Below the pieces are notes generated by a model. It worked only from the letters and a program-made list of their open reading frames with translations. It did no database searches and was not told the DNA's origin. Below are positions 9,353 to 20,184 of a stretch of 64,000 nt of DNA, one piece after another. This stretch comes from Euborellia annulipes (taxonomy: Eukaryota > Arthropoda > Insecta > Dermaptera > Anisolabididae). Within the stretch, counting starts at the first letter, position 1. Each line of letters starts with the position of its first letter. The stretch covers positions 62,001 to 126,000 of the forward strand of contig JAKCPI010002900.1 in assembly GCA_023213315.1 (NCBI GenBank), given 5' to 3'. The position numbers and the translations under genes were made by a program.

Positions 9353-10336
9353 TATTATATATTAATGGACTGAAAAGAAATCTCTTATATTTAAAGTTGT
9401 GAGGGGGTAAACAAAGCAAAGTCGAGATTTTTCAGATTAATATGTTTTTTTTTGATTTATTCAAAAAGAAATATTTTTTTTTATGTTTTTTAATGGTAAC
9501 GAGTATCTGCTTCTTTGATATATAAAGATTAATGATTTAGTTTTAAATAATTATACTAATTAAGATTAAAGTGTAATTAAATTTATTGATTGTTCAAAGT
9601 TTTCAATTTTTATATTAATTTTAATATATTTTTATTTTTAATATTTATTTATATTTAATACCAAGCTTGGATGCAAAATTTTTATTATAATTAAATATAT
9701 ATTTTTTATTTTTTTATAAAACAAAAGCTAGCTTTTTTATTAAGCACTGCACTGAGGGGAAAGGGAACCGATGAAAATCTTATCTTTGATGTGGCTCCCA
9801 CGAAGACATTTGCTGCTACCGGTGATGGTCCAAGTCAGCCAGCGGTGAAGTGACCAATGGTCGTTGATAATGTGATTCTTCTTTGAAGATATGAATTTCG
9901 GTGGTTTTTTAACACACCACAAAATAAATAATTTGTTGTAGTTGATTGAGAGTAAATTAAACGTATAATTAATTGTAATTGATGAAAAATTGAGATTAAT
10001 TATAAAGGGTTAGAGAGAGAGTGTAATACAAGACGTGTAGTCTCTCCGGCATCTAGGCTCTCAATCCCGTTTCACCCTTTGTCTCTTCGCGGCGCGCGCA
10101 CCCTTTCGCGTCATCGTCGCCGCACAACATTTTCAATTTAATCAAATTTATAATTTATTTAATATAAAATTGCAAAATAATTCTTTTGTATAATAAGATG
10201 AAATGAATTTGATATTATTAATTAATATTTGTTAGATACGAAATCACATAATATTTAATCAAATAGTATTCTCATATTTTATTTTTTATAATTAATTAAA
10301 TTAATAAAAGGTGGCTAATTCGCCTATAGGGTAACA
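9353..10336 (-). repeat. 5' LTR of the LTR retrotransposon
   Basis: 984 bp, the promoter-bearing copy for the minus-strand element. It differs from 5449-6431 by a G/A change near the TTGGAGAGAG/TTAGAGAGAG site and one extra T in a homopolymer. Layout is as in the 3' LTR. Confidence 0.88.
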
Positions 10337-10414
10337 GTCTATATGCCGAAAATAATATAGCATTTAATAAATGATAAATTAATAAAGGTCGTACCACTAT
10401 CTGAGGATTCTTAT

Positions 10415-10696
10415 ATCTCAGCCAAAAACATCGGAGATGCAAAAAGGGGCGCCTCGCATTATTTTTGCCTAGCGTCGAGGTGAAATCAAAAAAATGCGCC
10501 TCGCTTTTCTGATTTATATAAAAGCGAGGAAATATTTTCACTTAAATAAAACCCCTACAGAATTTTATTTGTTTCATATATCCTCGCTTTTATATAAATC
10601 AGAAAAGCGAGGCGCATTTTTTGATTTCACCTCGACGCTAGGCAAAAATAATGCGAGGCGCCCCTTTTTTGCATCTCCGATGTTTTTGGCTGAGAT
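10415..10696. repeat. Fold-back repeat, arms about 118 bp
   Basis: The left arm (10415-10532) starting ATCTCAGCCAAAAACATCGG is repeated inverted at 10581-10696 with only a few mismatches, around a 48-bp AT-rich loop. Arms are GC-rich for this window, with several GCGAGGCGC/GCGCCTCGC motifs. No TSD is evident. ORFs crossing it (10296-10541, 10494-10778) are by-products of the palindrome. Confidence 0.85.
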
Positions 10697-10810
10697 TTCA
10701 CTTCTTTTTGTGAAATATTACATGAAAATATTATTTATTAATTTTTGTTTATTAAATATTAAGTTATCCCATGAATAGATCTTTTAATATGCATTCCAAA
10801 CAGTAAAAAA

Positions 10811-11402
10811 TAAATACATCGTTTGGTATCCATTCGAAACGATAAACATAGGATTTCACCAAATTTTATAAAATTTTAGGATTTTTATTTTTGTTATGTT
10901 GGTAGGATGTAAATACATCGTGTGGTATCTATTCGAAACGATAAACATAGGATTTCACCAAATTTTATAAAATTTTAGGATTTTTATTTTTGTTATGTTG
11001 GTAGGATGTAAATACATCGTGTGGTATCTATTCGAAACGATAAACATAGGATTCACCAAATTTTATAAAATTTTAGGATTTTTATTTTTGTTATGTTGGT
11101 AGAATGTAAATTCATCGTTTGGTATCCATTCAAAACGATAAACATAGGATTTCCCTAAATTTTTTATAAAATTTTAGGTTTTTTATTTTTGTTATGTTGG
11201 TAGAATGTAAATACATCGTTTGGTATCCATTCGAAACGATAAACATAGGATTTCACCAAATTTTATAAAATTTTAGGTTTTTTATTTTTGTTATGTTGGT
11301 AGAATGTAAATACATCGTTTGGTATCCATTCGAAACGATAAACATAGGATTTCACCAAATTTTATAAAATTTTAGGTTTTTTATTTATTTTATGTTGGTA
11401 GC
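10811..11402. repeat. Tandem array, six units of about 99 bp
   Basis: Units start near 10811, 10910, 11009, 11107, 11208 and 11307, each with TAAATACATCGTTTGGTAT and each ending TTATGTTGGTAG. Lengths are 98-101 bp. Each has a dyad, ATCGTTT, a 12-nt spacer, AAACGAT, in most units. Units 1, 5 and 6 share GTTTGGTATCC; units 2 and 3 share the GTGTGGTATCT variant, suggesting local unit duplication. No spacer diversity or flanking genes, so it is not CRISPR. A small satellite or minisatellite. Confidence 0.9.
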
Positions 11403-13080
11403 ACTCCTTATCACGTTAATCTATTTCTATCTGAATGGATCTATCCTAAAAAATTTTTGTTCCATTAGGGATGAAAATTACTAATAATAATATATTTGTT
11501 CCTAGATGACGTCATCAGGGAGCAAAATAGTTAGAATTGTCTTTTCGCCATGTTAAAGATAGGACAAATTTGAAATTTTGAATACCTCTCAAAAAGTCAC
11601 TTTTGATCCAAAATGAAATTTTATATCAAAGGTATCGGGTTTTTGATAGTATCTATTTGTATTTCAAATTTCATCCTAATCGGTCCAGCAGGGAAACCTG
11701 TAGCTTTGTCTAAAAATTTGAAAATTGAAGAAAAGAATGAAAAAGAAAAAAAAGAAAAAAAAGAAAAAAAAAAAAAAAAGGAAAAATAAGAGACTAACTT
11801 TTGACCTTCCGAAATCGGCAAAATCTCAACTTTGAGCCTCTGCCATTCTTTTGGGGACTGGAATTTTTTTTTGAATTCGTGCTCAAAATAATCCTTATTT
11901 ATTCTAGTTTAATATAAAAAAAATTTGGCTCCGATATCTTAAAACCTTTTTGAGATATTCGCCCAGAAAGAGAAAAGTTTCTCAAAAAAATTTTTTCACG
12001 TCCCTATCTTTTATTAAGGATTTAAAATCATTCTTGATAATATAGTCTAGGGACGACTCGTCCATCTAAATGCAATGGGCCATTGGCATCTATTGCAATA
12101 TCAACTAAATGGTAGTATTAAGAGTTTCTTTGCTTTCTTTTACTTTTCACATGCTCGGCGACGAGTCGCTCCCGCGACTCTTGATTATTGAAATTCTTAT
12201 TTCAACTAATAAAAATATTCATCATTCGATTTGCTCGTGCAATATGATCATCGTTATTAAAATATAATCTCTGATAACTGCATTTATTTGAATTTTCATT
12301 AACAATAAAAAAAAGAGGATTAAAATAAAATCCGCTCAATTTATTTTTAAGTAATATAGGCATTCAAAAAAAAAAAAAAAAAAAAATGAATTATTAAAAT
12401 CCACATCGTTTAAAATAGATTAATTAATAATTAATAATTTTTTTTTTTATCTAATAATATATTCCAAGTGTATTATGAAAAAATTTGAGAAAAAAAAAAT
12501 GATTGCCAAAATATTTTAATATTCTAAAGTGCCTGTTGTTAGAGCGAGGGTAAAGGAAAGGGGGCAAAGATAAACCTCTATCTCTTCACCCTCGAAACTA
12601 ACTAATTATAAAGTTGCTCAATTTAAATCTATAGGGGAAATTAGAGAGTTTAATTTGGCAATAAAAATTTCCAAACTGTTAAATTTTCAAATATATTATT
12701 ATAATAGGGGAATAATGATATAGTTTTTTAAATCACTTTTGGCAAGTAGGAAATGGCTATGTGATGAGAAAATCGATAGAAGACAATCAAATAATCAAGT
12801 GAAAATTTTGTTTTTATCAACGACGTCAGAAAAAATTTCGAATAGCAAGAATAGCTCATTTTCAAACCTACCAATCCATAAACCACCCTTTAAGGAACTG
12901 ACGAGAGATAAATTTTTAAGAATTTAAGATATTTTCAATTTTTTTTTTTAATATTAATTTACTATTAAATTTGATAAAGATGTAGTTCTAGTTTGACTAT
13001 TAAGGTGAGGGGGTGAGAGAAAGGATTAAGTGCATTTTCACAAGCGAAAAATTTTACGAAAAAATTAATAAGGAATTTTT
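11403..13080. other. AT-rich stretch, low-complexity tracts only
   Basis: An A/G-rich run lies at about 11723-11790 and an A run at 12367-12386. A 7-bp hairpin, GAGTCGC TCCC GCGACTC, sits at 12163-12180. Phrasing at 11460-11960 (for example TTTCATCCTAATCGGTCC) looks like an old repeat, but no second copy is in the window. The 62-codon frame at 12739-12927 is unremarkable. Confidence 0.5.
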
Positions 13081-13081
13081 T

Positions 13082-13443
13082 TACTCCATAGAAAAGATAG
13101 GAGAAATGGTTGCCATGGTAACAAAATATAAATATTTTCTCATATAAATTTTACATCTTGAAATAAGAATACCTGGACCCCCAATATGTACATTAATCAA
13201 TAACGGGTATCGTTTAAAGTCTTAAATGGCCTAAGTTGCCGAAAAGACTGTGAATGTGTGTGTGAATGAGAAAAAAAGTGTGAATGTTAAAAAAAAAAAA
13301 TACATCTTGAAATTCGAATGTACCGTACTGTTGGAAACTAAATACATCTCGACACAAAAAATCTGGTGTGATAAGCACAGTACACAACTTTTGATTACCG
13401 AAGGTAAGAGAAAGTTGTGTGTGCGCCAGTCACACCAGATTTT
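13082..13443 (-). mobile_element. DHR element copy 3, 5' part, split by a SINE
   Basis: On the minus strand it begins with the CTGGTGTGAC hairpin at 13443, has AGGTAAGAGAAAGT in the hairpin loop on the plus strand, and runs to the GGCAACCATTTC region. The 3' half is missing. A 5'-truncated SINE-A (13165-13300) is inserted in it. Confidence 0.75.
13165..13300 (+). mobile_element. SINE-A copy, 5'-truncated, with 13-bp TSD
   Basis: The SINE-A body and tail (ACCTGGACCCCCAATATG, GGCCTAAGTTGCCGAAAAG, GTGTGAATGAGAAA, poly A) is flanked by TACATCTTGAAAT at 13152-13164 and 13301-13313. The duplicated bases are DHR sequence, so this is a clean target-primed insertion into an older DHR copy. The tRNA-like head is missing. 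Confidence 0.88.
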
Positions 13444-15244
13444 TTTTTAAATGAATTATTTTAATTTAAAATATTTATTTAAATTAATTTCAATTTTTAT
13501 TTTTAATAATTTTTCAGAAAAAATTTCGCATAGCAAGAATAGTCATGTTATGTCTTTTTTAAGTAGCTAACTTCAAAAAACCCGACTGGCTCTTGGCTCA
13601 AAAAGAAAGCTTGCATGCTCCCAAAAATAGATCGATTCCTGACTTGAGCATATTTTTTCGAAGATATGAGTTAATTAATATTAATATCGAGTAGATCTTT
13701 ATAGCATTTATTATTTATTAAATAATCTGAAACGAATTTCATTTAAACAAAGACTTAAAAAAATTAATTTGTAAAAAAATAGGGGAACGTCATAAAACGC
13801 AATGCATTTTTAATACCGGTACTGATGAAGTAAGAATATAAAATAAGGAAAAAAAAAAAACAATTGCCGGTATATGCATAGCTTGTAGGCCCAGATGGAA
13901 TTTTTTAAATTACTCCCTCGATGTATGCATTGAATGATAAATCGATATATTAAACCAATCCTTGATTCTCTCTGTTTGTTGATGGCGATGGTGATGATGA
14001 TTTTGATGATTATGTCCATGTATGTTTAAATTAGTGAAATATGTTGTTTGTTCTTTTGTTATTTTGGCAAATGAGTCTTTGGAAAGCAAATGTTCTGTTC
14101 TCTTCTGTTTGGTACAGGTTTAAAATGACCTTTTCCCCCATTCTCTCTATCTCATTTCTCTAGCATGCCCTATTGGTTTTGGCTCTGAGTTATTTTGTAT
14201 ACTACCAATAACAACAAAAACAACGTAAATAAATTCGTATGTATAAATTAATAAAAATTAGAATTATGCTGATAAGATAATAATGTGAGATAGGGTGGAA
14301 TAACGTACATTAGAGAGTAAATAACACCCAAGGGAAAAGGGGCAAAAGGTTTTAGTAAACAAAGGGTTTAAATTAGACAAACAAAAATGAGAAAATCATC
14401 ACACCAACGATAATGTCGACAATAATCAAGAATATATGTCTTTTGATAGCAAAGTGAGATATATTTTTCTCTTATATTTTTCCGTGTTAATACAGAAAAG
14501 AAAGACTTAAAAACCCACTAATGAAAACAATTCATAATGTAGAAGTCTAATAACTGAATTAAAAATTTATTTAGGATTTTTTTCGACATTGAAGTTGAAA
14601 GAACTCGGTTTCTGTGTAAGAATCTCACGAAAAGAGCGTTTAAAATAGAGCAAAGGATACACGAGTTGCTTAATTAAGTAAAATGTCGCAAGCTAATTAA
14701 AGAGAGAGTCAAGAAATGGATTTAATTAATTTACGAATAAATTAAATGTAATTGTAAGATTTTATCTGGTATTTTATCATTAAATGAATTTGTAAGGACC
14801 AATAAACATACGTTAGAGAAATAAACGTTTCAATAATTTGAAGAAATCGTATGCTAATTATTATTTAAAAAAAAAAAAATCCGGTCCTACTAAATATAAA
14901 TGTATTTTTGAATGTTTCAAACAAAAAGTAAATAAAAATAATATAATTGGAATTACATTTATTCCTTAAGGATTATATTCTCTTCAATATTTAAAATCCC
15001 CTACAGAGTTGGATTTCCATTTATATTTATGTTCCTGTCGCTATTAAATAATTTGTCTGATATTTGAACTTTAAAAACAAAAAAAAAGTTGAAGAAATGG
15101 AATATAAGGCCTATTATATTTCAAATAAAAAAAAAATCAAGTTAAATAAAAAAGTAAATAAATGTCGTTGGGTTGAATAATTCAAAAAAAATAAATGGAA
15201 GGGGTAAAATCATATATAAATGTTTTAACAATTAAGACAAAAGT
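13444..15244. other. AT-rich stretch, nothing recognised
   Basis: No ORF above 70 codons and no relative elsewhere in the window could be seen. Confidence 0.55.
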
Positions 15245-15312
15245 GGCCCTCGGGCTTGGTGTAGGGGTTAGCGTGCTGGCCTTCTAAATCAAGGGTCGCG
15301 TGTTCGTAGTAC
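15245..15312 (+). repeat. SINE-A head fragment
   Basis: GGCCCTCGGGCTTGGTGTAG followed by GGTTAGCGTGCTGGCC and a decayed B-box (GTGTTCGTAG). Only the tRNA-like head remains. Confidence 0.75.
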
Positions 15313-16014
15313 GAAAAAATATTATATTTTAATTTATCAGAGGCAAAAAAATTCCTGAAATATTCACATTGTAAAAAATGTCAATATCTCAAATATAGAT
15401 CAAACTTTTCTATAACTAGCCGAGAGAGGGATGAATCTGTCTCTGTTCATATTCTCTCTAGAATTGGCTGGGGATGGTCAAAATAGGGATGGCAAAATAG
15501 AAATTATTTTAACTATCAGAAAACTGTCACACCTGTTAAATATGGAATTTCATAGACGAGTTTGTTTACGAACCGAGAGAATGGTTCAAGTTACAAACAG
15601 ATGTTTGAAATAGTCTACCCAATTAATTTGCAAAAATCTCAAAAGTCAAAATTGGTAGGCCGATTATATTACAAGGTCCCTCGTTAGACCGTCATTAAAA
15701 ATACTAAATAAATAACAGAGGAGAATTATGATTGTTATAAAATAAAATTTTACAAAAAAAACATTATAATAATAAATGCGAACAGATTAGTTAAGAAATT
15801 TAATCAGTCTAATTATATAAAATAATTATAGTTTTAAATTAAAAATGATTTTGTTAATGAAGGCTCTTATTTCATTTGTTGATGAAGAATTAAATGTAAT
15901 ACGAACATTGGTGGCTATAATTATATGATTAAATACTCGAGAGACGAGTATGAAAAAGTAAAAGTGAAATTTAATTATTTAGTTAGAAGAATACAAATAA
16001 AATACATGTATATA
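15313..16014. other. AT-rich stretch, nothing recognised
   Basis: The 60-codon frame at 15431-15613 has no recognised features. No repeat relative was found. Confidence 0.5.
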
Positions 16015-16150
16015 TTTGCAAGTGGAAAAGCCTGCCTTCGGTGGGCCTGCGCCCCCTGGACCTCCTTGCTCGCCTTTGGCGGACAAATGCACAAATTTAT
16101 TCTTGCTCACTGTTTGATAATTTTAAATTTCCCTCTTTTGAAATTATTAG
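16015..16150 (-). repeat. GC-cored interspersed repeat, second copy
   Basis: On the minus strand: GAGGGAAATTTAAAA, GAGCAAGAATAAATTTG, then a GC core with GGCGAGCAAGG and CCAGGGGGCGCAGG, then GGCTTTTCCACTT. It matches 140-242 at both ends and 35110-35210 in the core. Class unknown. Confidence 0.5.
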
Positions 16151-16596
16151 TTCTATATACAAAAAGATGCGATAACTCACCCCAGTAAAATTCTAAGTGG
16201 ACTAATCATATCTTACTTTTCTACCTAATGAAAAAAAATACCTACAAAATTCTGCAAGGGATTCGATGGGTTCCTAAGTTACCAAGTGTTATTATTATCT
16301 GATTATGAGAGTTTCGAAATGTTCAAAAATTAATTCCGCCCCAGTAATAAAAAATTTTAGAATCACATTAAAATGTTTCTACCCCACTATCATATTTGCT
16401 AAATATTGAAGATAAATTTTAACTCAAACGGAATGCACTTATTTTTTAGTAAAAGTATTAAAAAACATTAATATCCATTATAGAGGATGGGGCATTAACC
16501 CTCTTGGTTAATGCCTTCATACTCCCTCACCCCTTTAAAGAAATGCGAGCATTCACCGCCAAATTACTCTCAAAATAATTTGAATACATTTATAAA

Positions 16597-17165
16597 AAAT
16601 CTGGTGTGACAAGCACAGAACACAACTTTCTCTTACCTTCGGTAATCGAAAGTTGTGTGCTGTGCTTGTCACGCCAGATTTTTTGTGTCGACATATATTT
16701 AGTTTCCGCCAATATATTAGAATTTAAGATGTCAAATTTATAAACATGGGAAAATATTTATATTTTGTTACCATGGCAACCATTTCTTCTATCTCTCCTA
16801 TGAAGCACAAGAGTAAAGTGTGCTTCAAACAATTTTGAGGGCAAAACGAGAATATACATTTGAAAGAGCATCTAAAAAATAATTGATTTTTGAATTTTAA
16901 TCAAAATCGTTAGAACTAATTTTGAGAAAATCGAAAAAAACTGAAAAAGTACATCAGTAAGGTACTAGTACTCTTTGGGCGATTTTGATTAAAAGCTTAT
17001 TTTGTCGGTCCCGGTGGATGTTTAACTTCGCAAAAACCACTTTTTTCAGGAGACCTCAAAACGTGTATATCCATCAAAATCTCGACATCGAATTTTTGAC
17101 ATGAATCCAATACTTTCTCTCTCTATATATATTACATATATACATAGGTAAGAGAAAGTAAAAAG
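16597..17165 (+). mobile_element. DHR element copy 4, both ends present
   Basis: The clearest copy. The 5' hairpin pairs CTGGTGTGACAAGCACAG with its complement, and its loop holds ACTTTCTCTTACCT, the exact reverse complement of the 3'-terminal AGGTAAGAGAAAGT. Compared with the paralogous segment at 24708-25735, the uninterrupted site reads TTTATAAATAATTATT, so insertion left no obvious TSD. Total 569 bp; the middle is partly deleted relative to copy 1. Confidence 0.82.
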
Positions 17166-17282
17166 TAATAATTATTTAAAATTTTATTTTATTTTGAAAT
17201 TATTTTGTTTTAATTTTCAACCCTGTGTAAAAGTATATTAAGGAAATTTGATTAACAAAAATATAGGCCATATAGAAAGAAT

Positions 17283-17345
17283 ATAGTGAGTGAGAGAAAA
17301 AAGTGTGAGTGTTTAAAATAAATAAATAAATAAAAACCTAATTTT
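17283..17345 (+). repeat. SINE-A tail fragment
   Basis: GTGAGTGAGAGAAAAAAGTG, then TGAGTGTTT and A-rich sequence match the SINE-A tail only. It sits in a stretch absent from the paralogous copy. Confidence 0.5.
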
Positions 17346-17879
17346 TTTTTCAATGACAGCTACACTCCCCCTCCCCCCTTTCAACAGCCTGTATTATCCC
17401 TCTACCCTTAGTGAAATACAAAATATTTAATTTCATATTTAAAAGAATCGTTTTTAGCAGTTAAATTATTTGTTTCTATCATTTTTTTTTTCAACGATAA
17501 AATGCATTATAATTACCTTTAATAAGACTCTCAAGAGGGTGTGTTTGCTGACGGAGTGGTCAGGGTGGGTTACACTATATTTATTATTCACTTTGATTCA
17601 CTTTAAACACAACAAAAAAAAACAGAGCATCTTGGCGCCTGCCAGCAAGGCCTCGCGCACGACTGAACCAGAAACTCGACCTCTCTCTCTCTGTATAGAA
17701 ATAAATAGATGGACATAGCAATTCCCTTTTTATTAAAAGTAAAAAAATACCTTTTGCTCTAATCTAACTATATTTAGAGATGGAAAAGAATGTCAACAAG
17801 TGATTTGGAATATTCCAAGGCCTTTCTTAAATAATCAACCCTTCATCTCCACTAATCAAAATAATAATCAACGCTATTT

Positions 17880-18222
17880 TACTTTCTCTTACCTATGTAT
17901 ATATGTATATATATTTAGAGAGATAAAGTATTGGATTCTTATCAAAAATTCGATATCGAGATTTTGATGGATATACACGTTTTGAGGTCCCCTGAATCAA
18001 AAAAACTGGTTTTCCCAAAATGGTCTGTTTGTGTGTGTGTCTGGGTTCAATTTAAAGCATGAAGGATTTGAGCTAGGAGGTTGAAATTTTATATTTAAGT
18101 TAGACACCCCCCTGAAGCGTGAAAATAAGCTTTTAATCAAAATCGGCCAAAGAGTACTAGTACTTTACTGATGTAGTTTTTCAGTTTTTTTCGATTTTCT
18201 CAAAATTCACTCCAACGATTTT
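17880..18222 (-). mobile_element. DHR element copy 5, 3' part only
   Basis: On the minus strand it spans from the GAGAAAATCGAAAAAA region to the 3' hairpin and AGGTAAGAGAAAGT end. The 5' half is missing, and the paralogous site at about 25620-25640 lacks it entirely, so it was inserted (or transferred) already truncated. Confidence 0.78.
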
Positions 18223-18317
18223 TTTTTTTTGTTTTCTATTTATTTGGCTTTGATTTAGCTAAAATAAATTTAAAATAAAAACAAACATTTTTTCAATTTT
18301 TCGACCCCTAATCCAAT

Positions 18318-18393
18318 CTTTTTTTTTTTTTTAAACACACACTTTTTTCCCATTCACACACCCATACACATGGTCTTTTCGGCATCTTAGGCC
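18318..18393 (-). repeat. SINE-A tail fragment
   Basis: Minus strand: AGGCCTAAGATGCCGAAAAG, then CATGTGTATGGGTGTGTG, then AAAAAGTGTG and poly(A). The tRNA-like head is absent. Confidence 0.65.
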
Positions 18394-18394
18394 T

Positions 18395-18586
18395 CAGTGG
18401 CACCTTCTCTACCTGATGGTGCCACAAACTGCGGCTCATCGAGTTTTTAATTAAGGAAAATCTTCGTCCCAGAAACTTCTAAATTTTATTATTTTATTTA
18501 TAAAACTAGCAATCATTTGGAAAATTGATCTTAGTGGCCAATATTCGCGCCTCCTCCTAGAAAAAACTGCTGCTGAGAAAACGCTG
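18395..18586. mobile_element. hAT MITE copy 1
   Basis: Starts CAGTGGCACC and ends GAGAAAACGCTG. Inside it shares ACTAGCAATCATTTGGAAAA and CCAATATTCGCGCCTCC with 23933-24168 and 25872-26195. Terminal similarity to CAGTGGTTTCCAAAC marks it as hAT-derived, but the start is diverged. Confidence 0.7.
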
Positions 18587-18629
18587 CTCTATATATATAT
18601 TACATATATACATAAGAGAAAGTAAAAAG
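18587..18629 (+). repeat. DHR 3'-end fragment
   Basis: A TA-rich loop followed by ATAAGAGAAAGTAAAAAG, the family's 3' terminus, directly after the hAT MITE. This suggests the MITE landed inside a DHR copy, or that the two have recombined. Confidence 0.55.
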
Positions 18630-20184
18630 AAGTTATCAGACCGTTAAGAGCATCAGACAGGAATTCTTCCAAAGTAATGGTGAATTTAAGTGTTCCAAGA
18701 ATCAAAATATAGTTTTATTAAATTAATGCTAAAATATATTCAAATTTATTTTATTTGGTTAATCACTAATCACAGGTAAAAAAAAAAAATCTAATAAAAA
18801 ATTAAATACTAATAGATTTTACCCCACTTAGAATTTATCATTTTATTATTCAAACAAATTCTCATTTTATGAGTTTTTTTTTTTACAAATTACTGTTTAA
18901 TTTTTTTCCCCCTTGCCGAGAGTAAAAAGTTTAAAATAATAAACGATCATACAATTTGTTGCCTTTAAGAATGGTAATAAAACATAATTTTAACCCTTTA
19001 GTAAAATAATATATCATCTTTCCATTTAACAAGAATAAAAGGCCTTAAATCACAGCTTAGGGGCTAAATTTACAAAATATTATATTTCATATTGTATCAT
19101 AAATTTATTACCAAAAATGAGATCTCATTTACGTTTTTTTTTTCTTAGAGTGAAAAAAAAATTAACAAAGGGTTTATTATTAGTGGTAGAAATTGATTCC
19201 GTATAAGAGAAATATTATATAAAAAGTTTGATAAGTGAACCAATAAATTTGGTATAAAAAATTAAATTGGGATTATATATCCGAGAGAAAATTGCAAGAT
19301 TTATAAGAATAAAATGCTTTTAAGTATTAAAGCGGAAGAAGGGAATTTTTTAAAGGGCCCCTTTCAAGAGCTTTGATATTTAAAATAATATGGAGAGTAA
19401 TTGGATTTTTTTGTATCATTCTCAAAATTTTATCCAATCTTGTTTTTTAAAGTGAAACTTTTATTTGATCCTCTCAAATTTTTTCGCTCTTCAATCAGCA
19501 TGTCGCGATAGAGGCCACGTCAAGAGCCGTGACGCTACAAGTTATGACGTCACAAGCCGTGACGACAAAAATAAGTTGAAATTTAATATATATGACGAGT
19601 CATAAAAAAATAATTGTGAGATTTAATTATTCAATTTTTAAATTGATAAAATATAATTTTTAAAATAATTTAAAATTATTCAAATCTTCAATTGCTAAAT
19701 AAATATTGTTCTCAGTTTTTAACATGCCTCTATTGATTTCCCATTATCAATCCTCATTATCCAATTATTAAGTTAAGATTAAAAACGCGATTTTATTACC
19801 CTTAATTGAATAATTTTCTGAAAATTTTCAGTTAAACGCCTACGATCCAGAAAAAAGTTTCACTTGCATCGTGGTTTCATAAAACCCCACAATGATTTTT
19901 TTAGAGCCCATCTTTAAAATTATTTAAATTCACCCTGGCTTTAGGATGTGAACTGAGTAAATTTTATTACAGTTACTAAATAATAAATCAAAAGAATAGT
20001 CTCTATGATATTAAAAAATCTTAACTTTGTTACGGTTTTATTAAAATAACACCACTTTTACCTAATTTTTATATATACAAGACAAATAAAAACATACAGC
20101 ATGTACTCGAATGATTGAGCCAATTGTAGAATTGCCAGATAGTGTCAAAAGAAAAAAAAGTAAAAAATTTATATTTTTATCGTT
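18630..20184. other. AT-rich stretch; short TGACG cluster
   Basis: Mostly featureless. At 19495-19570 four TGACG/CGTCA motifs occur close together, including a TGACGTCA palindrome, with CAAGCCGTGACG repeated. No ORF or repeat relative. Confidence 0.5.

Larger units (their letters stand above)
5449..10336 (-). mobile_element. Complete young non-autonomous LTR retrotransposon
   Basis: Two direct repeats of 983 bp (5449-6431) and 984 bp (9353-10336) bound a 2,921-bp interior. The 4-bp TSD GTCT is perfect (5445-5448 and 10337-10340). Read on the minus strand, the LTR starts TGTTACCC. The 5' LTR is followed with no gap by a primer-binding-site-like TGGTGGAGGATGC, and the 3' LTR is preceded by a GGGGGA polypurine tract. 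All parts are in the right order for a minus-strand element. The LTRs differ, as far as I could compare by eye, by one substitution and one homopolymer indel, so insertion is recent. No reverse transcriptase, integrase or protease motif is seen; the only substantial ORF is 8018-8833. Superfamily is unresolved: a 4-bp TSD fits Gypsy or BEL/Pao. The LTR's distal end is ...TAATA rather than the usual CA. Confidence 0.9.
16146..18317 (+). repeat. Paralogous segment, copy 1 (with insertions)
   Basis: Collinear with 24708-25735: both start near TTAGTTCTA(T/A)ATACAAAAAG and share CCCCAGTAAAATTC, CAACGATAAAATGCAT, CTCAAGAGGGTGTG, TCCCTTTTTATTAAAAG and ATTTGGCTT(T/C)GATTTAG. This copy is about 1.1 kb longer because of two DHR insertions and a segment with a SINE-A tail fragment, all absent from the other. 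The shared sequence is 30-35% GC with no conserved ORF. It may be an unknown repeat or a small segmental duplication. Confidence 0.85.

Noticed and set aside
5449..10336. A host segmental duplication of about 983 bp
   Set aside because: The TSD, TG start, primer-binding site and polypurine tract at exactly the repeat borders fit an LTR element better.
10811..11402. CRISPR array
   Set aside because: Units of about 99 bp repeat without unique spacers, in a eukaryotic repeat-rich setting with no cas-like gene.
16597..17165. DHR as a classical Helitron
   Set aside because: The start has TC, but the 3' end lacks CTRR. The inverted 5'/3' termini point to a Helentron-like or other type instead.
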